Below the pieces are notes generated by a model, which saw only the letters and a list, made by a program, of their open reading frames with translations, was not told where the DNA came from and ran no database searches. DNA of 6,369 nt from Kiritimatiellia bacterium. Lineage in GTDB: Bacteria; Verrucomicrobiota; Kiritimatiellia; RFP12; UBA3636. The DNA lies in contig JAFSUV010000233.1 in NCBI GenBank assembly GCA_017450425.1, positions 1 through 6,369 of the forward strand, given 5' to 3'. This document shows, piece by piece, positions 1 to 5,612 of this stretch (the first letter of the stretch is position 1; each line of letters starts with the position of its first letter). The position numbers and the translations under genes were made by a program.

Positions 1-337
1 CAACGCGCGGGAGCACGGGCTGGGCGACGCTGCCGGTTTCGTCTGCGCCGACGTCGGGCGCGGCGCCGCGAAATTCGTTTCCGCCTTCGGCGACGACAAG
101 TCGCGCGCCGTCATCGTCGATCCGCCGCGCGCCGGGCTTGCGCCCGACGTCGTCCGCGCGCTCGTCGCGTCGCCGCCCCGCCTCCTCTTCTACGTTTCCT
201 GCGCGCCGGACACGCTCGCGCGCGACTTGAAGACCCTCTGCGCCGGATCCGGCGTTTTCCGCCTCGATGCGGTCCGGCTCTTCGACATGTTCCCCAGGAC
301 CGCGCACTTCGAGACCCTTTGCGTCCTTTCGGCCTAA
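1..337 (+). CDS. RNA (uracil-5-)-methyltransferase, RlmD/TrmA family, C-terminal part (5' end outside window)
   Basis: This is the C-terminal ~111 residues of a SAM-dependent enzyme that methylates C5 of a uridine in rRNA or tRNA. The reading frame starts at base 2 and ends at TAA 335-337. Visible family motifs, in order, are: an NA...HGL segment at the left edge; DPPRAGL from base 119, in the SAM/uridine active-site region; YVSCAP from base 191, whose Cys (200-202) matches the catalytic nucleophile of the usual SCNP motif; TLARDL directly after it; and a terminal FDMFPRTAHFE block, whose Glu (311-313) matches the catalytic base. The ARDL and DMFP.T.H.E pattern looks closer to RlmD (RumA) than to TrmA, but the target base cannot be fixed from the C-terminus, so no symbol is given. 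The N of SCNP is A here, a mild deviation. The N-terminal TRAM domain and SAM-binding motif I, if present, lie outside the window. Confidence 0.9.
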   Translation, partial: NAREHGLGDAAGFVCADVGRGAAKFVSAFGDDKSRAVIVDPPRAGLAPDVVRALVASPPRLLFYVSCAPDTLARDLKTLCAGSGVFRLDAVRLFDMFPRTAHFETLCVLSA

Positions 338-404
338 AACGCCCCTCTCCCTCTCCGTCACCTTCCGGCGGACGAAACCGCGCCGGCGAAAACGAAATTT
401 CCGC

Positions 405-433
405 TTGCATTGAAAATCCGTTTTTGATATCGT
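405..433 (+). promoter_or_regulatory. Possible sigma-70-type promoter for tRNA-Pro
   Basis: An AT-rich island (about 391-433) stands out in otherwise GC-rich DNA upstream of the tRNA. TTGCAT (405-410) and TATCGT (428-433) are spaced by exactly 17 bases and match the -35 and -10 consensus at 3/6 and 4/6 positions. An overlapping TTGAAA (410-415) is a better -35 but leaves no good -10 at standard spacing. Transcription would start near 440, about 40 bases before the mature tRNA. The match is weak and rests mainly on location and base composition. Confidence 0.3.
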
Positions 434-441
434 TCCGCCCC

Positions 442-461
442 GCTGCCGCGCGAGCGGCGGC
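442..461 (+). other. GC-rich hairpin with GCGA tetraloop in the tRNA leader
   Basis: Bases 442-449 pair with 454-461 as an 8-bp stem with one G-T wobble (444/459), closed by the GNRA-type tetraloop GCGA (450-453). It lies 16 bases before the tRNA 5' end and about 105 bases after the methyltransferase stop. No T-tract follows, so it is not a classical intrinsic terminator. It may be a leader structure of the pre-tRNA or a 3' end structure of the upstream gene. In DNA this GC-rich, chance formation is also possible. Confidence 0.35.
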
Positions 462-477
462 ATTCGACCGGTGACAT

Positions 478-555
478 CGGGGTATAGCGCAGCCTGGCTA
501 GCGCGCTTGCTTGGGGTGCAAGAGGTCTCGAGTTCAAATCTCGATACCCCGACCA
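478..555 (+). tRNA. tRNA-Pro, anticodon GGG, CCA encoded
   Basis: A full cloverleaf can be folded by hand. The acceptor stem CGGGGTA (478-484) pairs with TACCCCG (545-551). The D-stem GCGC (487-490) pairs with 501-504. The anticodon stem CTTGC (506-510) pairs with GCAAG (518-522) around the loop TTGGGGT (511-517). The variable loop is five bases. The T-stem TCGAG pairs with CTCGA around TTCAAAT (533-539). T33 is base 512, so the anticodon is GGG at 513-515, which reads CCC and CCU; G37 is present as expected for proline tRNAs. C1-G72 with discriminator A73 (552) matches known bacterial tRNA-Pro identity features. The CCA tail (553-555) is encoded. The gene has its own terminator directly downstream. 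Confidence 0.96.
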
Positions 556-571
556 ATTCCGGAAATCCGCG

Positions 572-603
572 AAAACGCGTCCGCGTCGGACGTCGTTTTT
601 TTT
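572..603 (+). terminator. Intrinsic (rho-independent) terminator after tRNA-Pro
   Basis: A strong stem is formed by CGTCCG (578-583) with CGGACG (587-592) around a 3-base loop. Past a one-base bulge (T593) it extends with CG (576-577) pairing CG (594-595), and AAAA (572-575) pairing TTTT (596-599). It runs straight into eight T residues (596-603). It starts about 17 bases after the tRNA CCA end, so it most likely ends the tRNA transcript and separates it from the pot operon. The A-tract/T-tract symmetry could let it act weakly on the other strand, but no gene there needs it. Confidence 0.85.
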
Positions 604-617
604 GTCCGCCAACCCCT

Positions 618-643
618 CCGGGCGCGACCGATGTCCCGCCCGG
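618..643 (+). other. Perfect 7-bp inverted repeat in the potA upstream region
   Basis: CCGGGCG (618-624) is exactly complementary to CGCCCGG (637-643), with a 12-base loop between. It sits between the tRNA terminator and the potA Shine-Dalgarno sequence. No T-run follows. If transcribed, it would form a leader hairpin ending 14 bases before the ribosome-binding site; as DNA it could be an operator dyad. No regulator or ligand can be named, and a GC-only dyad of this size could arise by chance here. Confidence 0.3.
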
Positions 644-657
644 CCAAACAAAATCGC

Positions 658-661
658 GAGG
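658..661 (+). promoter_or_regulatory. Ribosome-binding site that sets the potA start at GTG 669
   Basis: GAGG at 658-661 lies 7 bases before GTG 669. The potA frame stays open upstream to ATG 471, but that start would place the coding region across the tRNA and its terminator, so it is rejected. GTG 669 also puts the protein N-terminus at the normal PotA position, with the first ABC beta strand starting a few residues in. Confidence 0.75.
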
Positions 662-668
662 CTCGCAA

Positions 669-1838
669 GTGGCCGATTTTCTCGAATTCCAGGGCGTCAC
701 CAAGCGTTTCGGCAAGACAATCGCCGTAAACCACGCCTCCTTCGGCGTAAAGAAGGGCGAATTCTTCTCGCTTTTGGGTCCGAGCGGATGCGGCAAGACC
801 ACGCTTCTCAGGATGCTGGCCGGGTTCGAGAGGCCGGACGAGGGCCGCATCTGCCTCGACGGCAAGGACATCACGGACCTGCCGCCCAACAAGCGCAGCG
901 TCAACACGGTTTTCCAGAACTACGCGCTGTTCCCGCACCTGAGCGTGTTCGACAACATCGCGTTCGGCCTCAAGGTCGCGGGCAGGCCGAAGGACGAAAT
1001 CGAGAGCGAAGTCGAGAAGATGCTCCGGCTCGTGCAGATGGAAGACCGCGCCGACCACTTCCCCAACCAGATAAGCGGCGGCCAGAAGCAGCGCGTCGCG
1101 ATCGCGCGGGCGCTCGTGAACAGGCCGCGCGTGCTGCTGCTCGACGAGCCTCTCGCGGCGCTCGACCTGAAGCTGCGGCAGCGGATGCTGCTGGAGCTCG
1201 ACCTCATCCACGACGAAGTGGGCATCACGTTTCTCTACGTGACGCACGACCAGGGCGAGGCGATGAGCCTCAGCGACCGCATCGCGGTGATGCACGCCGG
1301 CGTCTGCGAGCAGATCGCCCGCCCGGCGGAGGTTTACGAAGCGCCGAAGACGAGCTTCGTCGCGTCGTTCATCGGCGACACGAACTTTTTCGACGGCGTC
1401 GTCTCGGCGTGCCCGGAGCCCAACTACTGCCGCCTTTCGATAGGCGGCTTCGCGGAAGTGCTCTGCTACAACGACAAGCAAAAGGCCGTCGGCGACCGCG
1501 TGAACCTCAGCGTGCGCCCCGAAAAGTTCCGCATTTCGGTCGATCCGCCGGCCGGCGCCGCGCCGCGCCTCAACGTGCTGCGCGCCAAGGTCGAGGACAT
1601 CATCTATTCCGGCAACCACACCAACTACTGGGTGTCGGTCGGCGAGCGCCGGGTGGCCATATACCAGCAGCACCTCGCGTACCTGCTCGACGAAAAGCCG
1701 ATCCGCTGGGGCGACGAGGTGTGGCTCTCGTGGCACGCCGACAACGGCTACATGCTGGACGACAGCGCCCCGGTGGACGAATCCCTCCTGCCCCCGAAGA
1801 TCCCGCAGAACGCCGCTGCGGCCGGAGAAGCGAAATGA
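669..1838 (+). CDS. potA: PotA: spermidine/putrescine-type ABC importer ATP-binding subunit
   Basis: This 389-residue cytoplasmic ATPase powers the importer encoded by the next three genes; E. coli PotA is about 378 residues. All ABC motifs are intact: Walker A GPSGCGKTT (residues 37-45), Q-loop Q83 in VFQNYALFPHL, signature ISGGQKQR (135-142), Walker B LLLDEP (156-161) followed by the D-loop LAALDLKLR, and the switch His193 in YVTHDQGEA. The C-terminal ~110 residues look like the regulatory TOBE domain, with an RPEK motif at 283-286 and a later VEDIIYSGNHTNY segment resembling the TOBE strand pattern. The sequence between motifs (ALFPHLSVFDNIAFGL) is typical of PotA/FbpC-type ATPases. Start is GTG with a GAGG site 7 bases upstream. 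The last codons overlap potB as ATGA. Substrate is inferred from the whole cluster, since PotA-type ATPases alone do not identify it. Confidence 0.95.
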   Translation: MADFLEFQGVTKRFGKTIAVNHASFGVKKGEFFSLLGPSGCGKTTLLRMLAGFERPDEGRICLDGKDITDLPPNKRSVNTVFQNYALFPHLSVFDNIAFGLKVAGRPKDEIESEVEKMLRLVQMEDRADHFPNQISGGQKQRVAIARALVNRPRVLLLDEPLAALDLKLRQRMLLELDLIHDEVGITFLYVTHDQGEAMSLSDRIAVMHAGVCEQIARPAEVYEAPKTSFVASFIGDTNFFDGVVSACPEPNYCRLSIGGFAEVLCYNDKQKAVGDRVNLSVRPEKFRISVDPPAGAAPRLNVLRAKVEDIIYSGNHTNYWVSVGERRVAIYQQHLAYLLDEKPIRWGDEVWLSWHADNGYMLDDSAPVDESLLPPKIPQNAAAAGEAK

Positions 1839-2812
1839 CGAAGCGCCAGCACGAAATCGCGATCACGGCGCCGTCTCTGCTGTGGCTCGCGCTTTTCTTC
1901 GCCATCCCGGCGCTTGTCGTCCTCGCGTTCACGTTTCACGGCCATTCCCCCGACGGCGGCGTCGGAGAATGGAGCCTTTCCACTTGGCGCGAAATCGTCG
2001 ATCCGGACTACCCGGCCATCGTGTGGAAGACGATACGGATATCGTTCGAGGTCACGGTGTGGTGCATCCTGCTCGCGCTTCCGTGCGGCTACGCCATAGC
2101 GAAGATGCGCTCGAAGTGGCGCGCGGTCGTGGCGGGCGCGATCATGCTCCCGTTCTGGACAAACTTCGTCGTGCGCGTCTTCGCCTGGAAGACGATCCTG
2201 CACCCCGACGGCTGGGTGCAGCACTGCTATTTTTCGCTCCTCGAGGCGCGCCACTGGCTCTCGGCGCACCTGCCGGGGCTCGTGGCCCGCGCGCTCGACG
2301 GCGCGGGCATCGCGCCGGCGGAGCCGCCCGATCCCGCCTTTTCGACGATTCTCGACTCCGAGGCCGCGGTCGTGCTCGTCTCCGTCTATACGCTCCTGCC
2401 GTTCGCGATCATGCCGATCTACACCGCCGCGGAGAAATTCGACTTTTCGCTCATGGAAGCGGCGCGGGACCTCGGGGCCGGCAATCTGCGCGCCTTCACG
2501 AGCGTTTTCGTGCCGGGCATACGGCAGGGCATCGTTTCGGCCGTGCTCATGGTGTTCATCCCGGCCGTGGGGTCATACGTCATCCCGCAGATGCTCGGCG
2601 GCACCAACTGCGTGCTGATCGGCAACAAGATTTTCATGCGCGCGATCCAGAACCGCAACATCCCCCACGCGGCCGCGCTCGCCACGCTCATGGCGGCGAG
2701 CGTGTTCGTGCCGATCATTGCCGCCGCCTGGTGGCGGCGCTACCAGGCGAAGCGGGGGCGGCGCATCGTCGAAGTCCGGGCCGCGCGGCTCATGGCTGGA
2801 GGCACGAAGTAG
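1835..2812 (+). CDS. potB: PotB: polyamine ABC transporter permease
   Basis: A 325-residue inner-membrane permease and one half of the transport channel. Six hydrophobic segments fall near residues 12-33, 69-91, 98-122, 176-198, 228-250 and 278-300. The MLPFWTNFVVRVFAWKTIL stretch (TM3) closely resembles PotB of E. coli (known family: VPFWTNSLIRIYGLK). The cytoplasmic EAA loop EAARDLGA (208-215), which docks on PotA, is intact. The start ATG overlaps the potA stop; GGAG (1824-1827) is 7 bases upstream. The protein is about 50 residues longer than E. coli PotB. Much of the excess is in the predicted periplasmic loop between TM3 and TM4 (about 123-175), plus a basic C-terminal tail after TM6 rich in Arg and Lys. 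PotB rather than PotC is assigned by order and the FWTN motif. Confidence 0.93.
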   Translation: MTKRQHEIAITAPSLLWLALFFAIPALVVLAFTFHGHSPDGGVGEWSLSTWREIVDPDYPAIVWKTIRISFEVTVWCILLALPCGYAIAKMRSKWRAVVAGAIMLPFWTNFVVRVFAWKTILHPDGWVQHCYFSLLEARHWLSAHLPGLVARALDGAGIAPAEPPDPAFSTILDSEAAVVLVSVYTLLPFAIMPIYTAAEKFDFSLMEAARDLGAGNLRAFTSVFVPGIRQGIVSAVLMVFIPAVGSYVIPQMLGGTNCVLIGNKIFMRAIQNRNIPHAAALATLMAASVFVPIIAAAWWRRYQAKRGRRIVEVRAARLMAGGTK

Positions 2813-3640
2813 ATGAAAAGGTCTTTCTTCTCCCTCGCCGTGCTGGGGGTCGTGATGGCGTTTCTCTACGGCCCGGTGCTTCTCATCTTCGCCTACGGCT
2901 TCGTGCCGAACGGCGCCTCGATGTCGTTCTTCGGCGCGGACGGCCGTTTCCTCGGCTTCTCCGGCAAGTGGTATTCGCTCATCTTCGGCGGCCACCACTC
3001 GGTGGCGCCCCTCATGCAGAGCTTCTGGCTGTCGCTGCGGATCGCGGGGCTGGCGACCGTCGTTTCGTGCGTGATCGGCACCACGGCCGCCCTCGCCCTG
3101 CACCGCTTCAAAAGCCGCCTCCAGTCCGTGCACTACGCGCTCGTTTACACGCCGCTCGTCATGCCGGACATCCTGATCGGCATCTCGCTGCTGATGCTGT
3201 TCGTCGCCTGCGGCGTGGATTGCGGCTTCTGGACGATCCTCGTCGCGCACGTGACGTTCTGCGTGTCGTATGTCACGATGACGCTTCTCGCCCGCCTCCA
3301 GGATTTCGACGATCGCCTGATCGAATCCGCGTACGACCTCGGCGCGGGGCCGTGGTACACGTTCTTCAAGGTCGAATTGCCGCTCCTGCTGCCGGGGATC
3401 GTCGCCGGCGGGCTCCTCGCCTTCACGCTTTCGATCGACGATGTCGTCATCACGTCGTTCGTGAACGGCGCCGGCACGAACACGTTCCCGACGTTCGTCA
3501 GCTCCATGACCAAGCACTCGCGCAATCTCCCCGCGGTGTTCGCGCTTTCGACGCTCATGCTCTGCTTCACCTGCGCCCTCGTCGGCGTGTCCAAGGCCCT
3601 TTCCCGCAACCCCCAAAACAGCAAAAGGAAAAGCAAATGA
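2813..3640 (+). CDS. potC: PotC: polyamine ABC transporter permease
   Basis: A 275-residue inner-membrane permease, the second channel half; E. coli PotC is about 264 residues. Hydrophobic segments lie near 8-30, 72-95, 108-132, 139-160, 190-208 and 241-262. PotC-like landmarks include FSGKWYSLIF (about 48-57), MPDILIGISLLMLF in TM3, FWTILVAHVTFC in TM4, and FTLSIDDVVITSFV (about 204-217), where the family has FTLSMDDVVVSSFV. The EAA loop reads ESAYDLGA (171-178), with Ser replacing the first Ala, a small change that keeps the invariant Gly177. ATG directly abuts the potB TAG; GGAGG (2798-2802) is 10 bases upstream. The stop overlaps the potD start as ATGA. The last ~10 residues are Lys/Asn-rich because the coding sequence there also holds the A-rich potD ribosome-binding region. 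Confidence 0.94.
   Translation: MKRSFFSLAVLGVVMAFLYGPVLLIFAYGFVPNGASMSFFGADGRFLGFSGKWYSLIFGGHHSVAPLMQSFWLSLRIAGLATVVSCVIGTTAALALHRFKSRLQSVHYALVYTPLVMPDILIGISLLMLFVACGVDCGFWTILVAHVTFCVSYVTMTLLARLQDFDDRLIESAYDLGAGPWYTFFKVELPLLLPGIVAGGLLAFTLSIDDVVITSFVNGAGTNTFPTFVSSMTKHSRNLPAVFALSTLMLCFTCALVGVSKALSRNPQNSKRKSK
3621..3636 (+). promoter_or_regulatory. A-rich ribosome-binding region of potD inside the potC 3' end
   Basis: AGGA (3626-3629) lies 7 bases before ATG 3637, within a run almost free of T and rich in A (about 3614-3650), in sharp contrast to the surrounding GC-rich coding DNA. An unstructured A-rich site should load ribosomes well. This suits a binding protein needed in excess over its permeases. 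The assignment as a strong site is inference from base composition. Confidence 0.6.
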
Positions 3641-4788
3641 AAAACGCAAACATCGCCATCGCCGCCGCCGCCGCGGCAATCGCAGCCGGATGCGCCGGAT
3701 CGGGCTCGGACCCCGGCGTCGATCTCTCCGCCCAGGCGCTCGCCGCCGCCAAGGCCAGCGGTCTGGACACCGATTCGGCCAAGGGCGCGGAACTGCATGT
3801 TTACACGTGGAGCGACTACATCGCGCCCGATGTCGTGCTGGGCTTCGAGAACGCCCTCGGCTGCAAGGTCGTGATCGACACCTTCGAATCGAACGAGGCC
3901 ATGTACGCCAAGCTCAAGGCCGGCGGCAACGGCTATGACATCGTGACGCCGACTTCCTACCAGATCGGCACCATGGCAGCCTCCGGCATGATCGTGCCGA
4001 TCGAACACGCGCGCGTCCCGAACCTCGCCGGCTTCGACGAGCGCTTCGCCTCCCAGATCCTCGACAGCGGCTTCAAGTACAACATCCCGTACGCCGTGAC
4101 CTACACCGGCCTCGTCTATCGCAAGGACAAACTGCCCGAAGGCGCGGACCCGGCCACGTGGGAAATCCTCTCCAACCCTGCGCTGAAGGGGCGCGTCACG
4201 CTGCTCGACGACATCCGCGAAGTCATCGGCGCCGGCCTCATGAGTCTCGGATATTCCGTCAACTCGACAGACCCGGCGCAGATCGACGCCGCCGTGGAGC
4301 GCGTCCTCTCCTGGCGGGGCAACACCCGCAAATTCGACGCCGAGAGCTACAAGACCGAAGTCCCCTCCGGCGCGACATATCTCGGGCACGGCTACTCCAC
4401 CGACGCCGTCCAGGTCATAGTCGGCGACGAAGAGGAGGGCATCGAGCCGCGCCCGGACGTCGGGTTCGCGCTCCCGGTCGAGGGCTTCACGATCGGCGTT
4501 GACGAGATGGTGCTCTCGGCGGAGGCGCCGCGCCCCGATTTGGCGTACGCCTTCATGAACTACCTCTACGACGGCGACGTGGCGTGCGTCAACATGGAGT
4601 ACGTCTGCGGCCCGATGCCGGTCAAAGCCGGCATCGAAAAGCTCGACGACGACTACCGCGCCATCGTGATCCCCGACGACGAGACCATCGCCCGCGGCCA
4701 GGTCCTGCGCGGCTTCGAGGACGACCCCGCCGCGATCGAGCTCTACAACAAGGCCTGGGACCGCATCAAGGCCACGGACGCCCGCTAG
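3637..4788 (+). CDS. potD: PotD/PotF-like polyamine-binding lipoprotein (substrate-binding subunit)
   Basis: A 383-residue periplasmic binding protein that delivers ligand to PotB/PotC. The N-terminus has Lys2, an Ala-rich hydrophobic core and IAAGC with Cys19, which fits a lipoprotein signal although -3 is Ala rather than the usual Leu. The mature start holds YTWSDYIAPDVV (56-67), very like PotF/PotD; W58 and Y61 match two known ligand contacts (E. coli PotD W34, Y37). FESNEAMYAKLK and YDIVTPTSYQ follow as in the family. LLDDIREV (189-196) keeps D192 and E195, equivalent to the acidic residues that hold the ligand amines (PotD D168, E171). By hand alignment D289 matches PotD D257. However, PotD W229 aligns with Y253, W255 with G287, and Tyr293 falls in a CGPMPV segment, so the pocket differs and the exact polyamine is uncertain. 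The C-terminal YNKAWDRIK resembles PotF. Start ATG overlaps potC. Confidence 0.9.
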   Translation: MKNANIAIAAAAAAIAAGCAGSGSDPGVDLSAQALAAAKASGLDTDSAKGAELHVYTWSDYIAPDVVLGFENALGCKVVIDTFESNEAMYAKLKAGGNGYDIVTPTSYQIGTMAASGMIVPIEHARVPNLAGFDERFASQILDSGFKYNIPYAVTYTGLVYRKDKLPEGADPATWEILSNPALKGRVTLLDDIREVIGAGLMSLGYSVNSTDPAQIDAAVERVLSWRGNTRKFDAESYKTEVPSGATYLGHGYSTDAVQVIVGDEEEGIEPRPDVGFALPVEGFTIGVDEMVLSAEAPRPDLAYAFMNYLYDGDVACVNMEYVCGPMPVKAGIEKLDDDYRAIVIPDDETIARGQVLRGFEDDPAAIELYNKAWDRIKATDAR

Positions 4789-4790
4789 CG

Positions 4791-5612
4791 ATGGCTGCCG
4801 CCTCCCCCCGGATCGCCTGCGGCGCGTTCGACTCGCATTGCCACTTCGAGCGTTCGGACGACGTGGCCGCGCTCGTCCGCGAGGCCAGAGACGCCGGCCT
4901 TTCCGGTGTTCTCGCCACCGGGGGGTCGGCGGAAGCGAACGAAACCGCGCTTTCCGCGCATTCGGCCGATCCGGACTTCGTCTTCGCCGCAGTCGGGTTC
5001 GAACAGGGCGAAGAAGGCGCGGTTTCCGTCGATCAGGCGCTTGAAACGGTGCGCGCCGCCGCGTCTTCGATCGCCTGCGTCGGCGAAATCGGACTCGACT
5101 ATTCGCACGGCGAGAGCGAAGACACGCGCCGCGCCCAGCGCGCCCTTTTCGCCGCCCAGGTTTCGCTGGCGGCGGAGTTGCGCCTCCCGTGCTCCGTGCA
5201 TTCGCGCGGCGCCGAGGCGGACGTCGCGGCGATCCTCGCGGAGCGGCTTTCGCCAGAACTTGCGCGCGAAGGCCGCGCGGGCGCGCTTCACTGCTTCACG
5301 GGCCCCGCCTCTTTCGCCGAAAAGCTCGTGCCGCTGGGCATGTCGTTCGGGCTGTCCGGGATATTGACTTTCGAAGGGGCGGACGCCCTGCGCCGGATCG
5401 TCCCCGGCCTGCCCCGCGACCGGTTGCTCGTGGAAACCGACTCCCCCTTCCTCGCGCCCGTGCCGCACCGCGGCGAGCGGTGCCGGCCCGCGCTGGTCGC
5501 GCACACCGCGTCGCGCCTCGCCGCCATACTCGGCATTTCCGGCGACGAAGCGGCTGCGCTTTGCCGCGAAAACGCCATGCGCATTTTCGCGCCGCACGGA
5601 GGCCGGGCGTGA
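4791..5612 (+). CDS. tatD: TatD-family metal-dependent hydrolase (putative DNase)
   Basis: A 273-residue TIM-barrel amidohydrolase-superfamily protein; family members are usually about 255-265 residues. TatD/YcfH proteins are metal-dependent 3'-5' DNases in the cases studied, and some relatives act on D-aminoacylated substrates. The expected metal ligands are all visible: H16 and H18 in FDSHCHF, E99 in GEIGLDY, H137 in CSVHSRGA, H167 in LHCFTG and D217 in VETDSPFLAP. PHRGERCRP after D217 and the terminal ENAMRIF are also typical. An oddity is that the usual GxHPH stretch after the second strand reads GFEQGEEGA here. Start ATG is 2 bases after the potD stop and lacks a good Shine-Dalgarno sequence (only weak GGAC, 4776-4779), so translation probably depends on coupling to potD. 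The symbol marks the family; ycfH- or yjjV-type assignment is equally possible. Confidence 0.9.
   Translation: MAAASPRIACGAFDSHCHFERSDDVAALVREARDAGLSGVLATGGSAEANETALSAHSADPDFVFAAVGFEQGEEGAVSVDQALETVRAAASSIACVGEIGLDYSHGESEDTRRAQRALFAAQVSLAAELRLPCSVHSRGAEADVAAILAERLSPELAREGRAGALHCFTGPASFAEKLVPLGMSFGLSGILTFEGADALRRIVPGLPRDRLLVETDSPFLAPVPHRGERCRPALVAHTASRLAAILGISGDEAAALCRENAMRIFAPHGGRA
5598..5602 (+). promoter_or_regulatory. Ribosome-binding site for the GTG-started terminal gene
   Basis: GGAGG at 5598-5602, inside the end of the hydrolase gene, lies 6 bases before GTG 5609. It supports GTG 5609 over the next in-frame GTG at 5630, which would remove the basic start of the signal peptide. Confidence 0.7.

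Noticed and set aside
471..668. Extension of the potA reading frame upstream to ATG 471
   Set aside because: It would run through tRNA-Pro and its terminator; the extra ~66 residues do not resemble any PotA N-terminus, and GTG 669 has a well-placed Shine-Dalgarno sequence.
555..668. tRNA 3' end as a possible attachment site for an integrated element
   Set aside because: No repeat of the tRNA 3' end, integrase or recombinase is seen in the window, and an ordinary terminator follows directly.
534..1736. Long open frame on the minus strand opposite potA (about 400 codons)
   Set aside because: Its translation is Arg/Ala/Val/Glu-rich with no motifs, as expected for the complement of GC-rich coding DNA; potA on the plus strand has every ABC motif.
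602..1834. Plus-strand frame upstream of potB, continuous with it
   Set aside because: This part is an Arg/Pro/Gly-rich shadow of potA in another frame; the recognisable permease begins at ATG 1835 with its own ribosome-binding site.
1882..3636. Plus-strand frame upstream of potD, continuous with it
   Set aside because: It is a shadow of potB and potC; the signal peptide and binding-protein sequence begin only at ATG 3637, which overlaps the potC stop.
3660..3700. GCC-repeat-like run near the potD start as a possible DNA repeat
   Set aside because: It encodes the poly-Ala core of the lipoprotein signal peptide; the codons vary and it is not an expanded repeat.
2573..4389. Long minus-strand open frames opposite potC and potD
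   Set aside because: They are compositionally biased (Arg/Glu/His/Asp-rich), motif-free and have no plausible initiation context; the plus strand carries strong family matches throughout.
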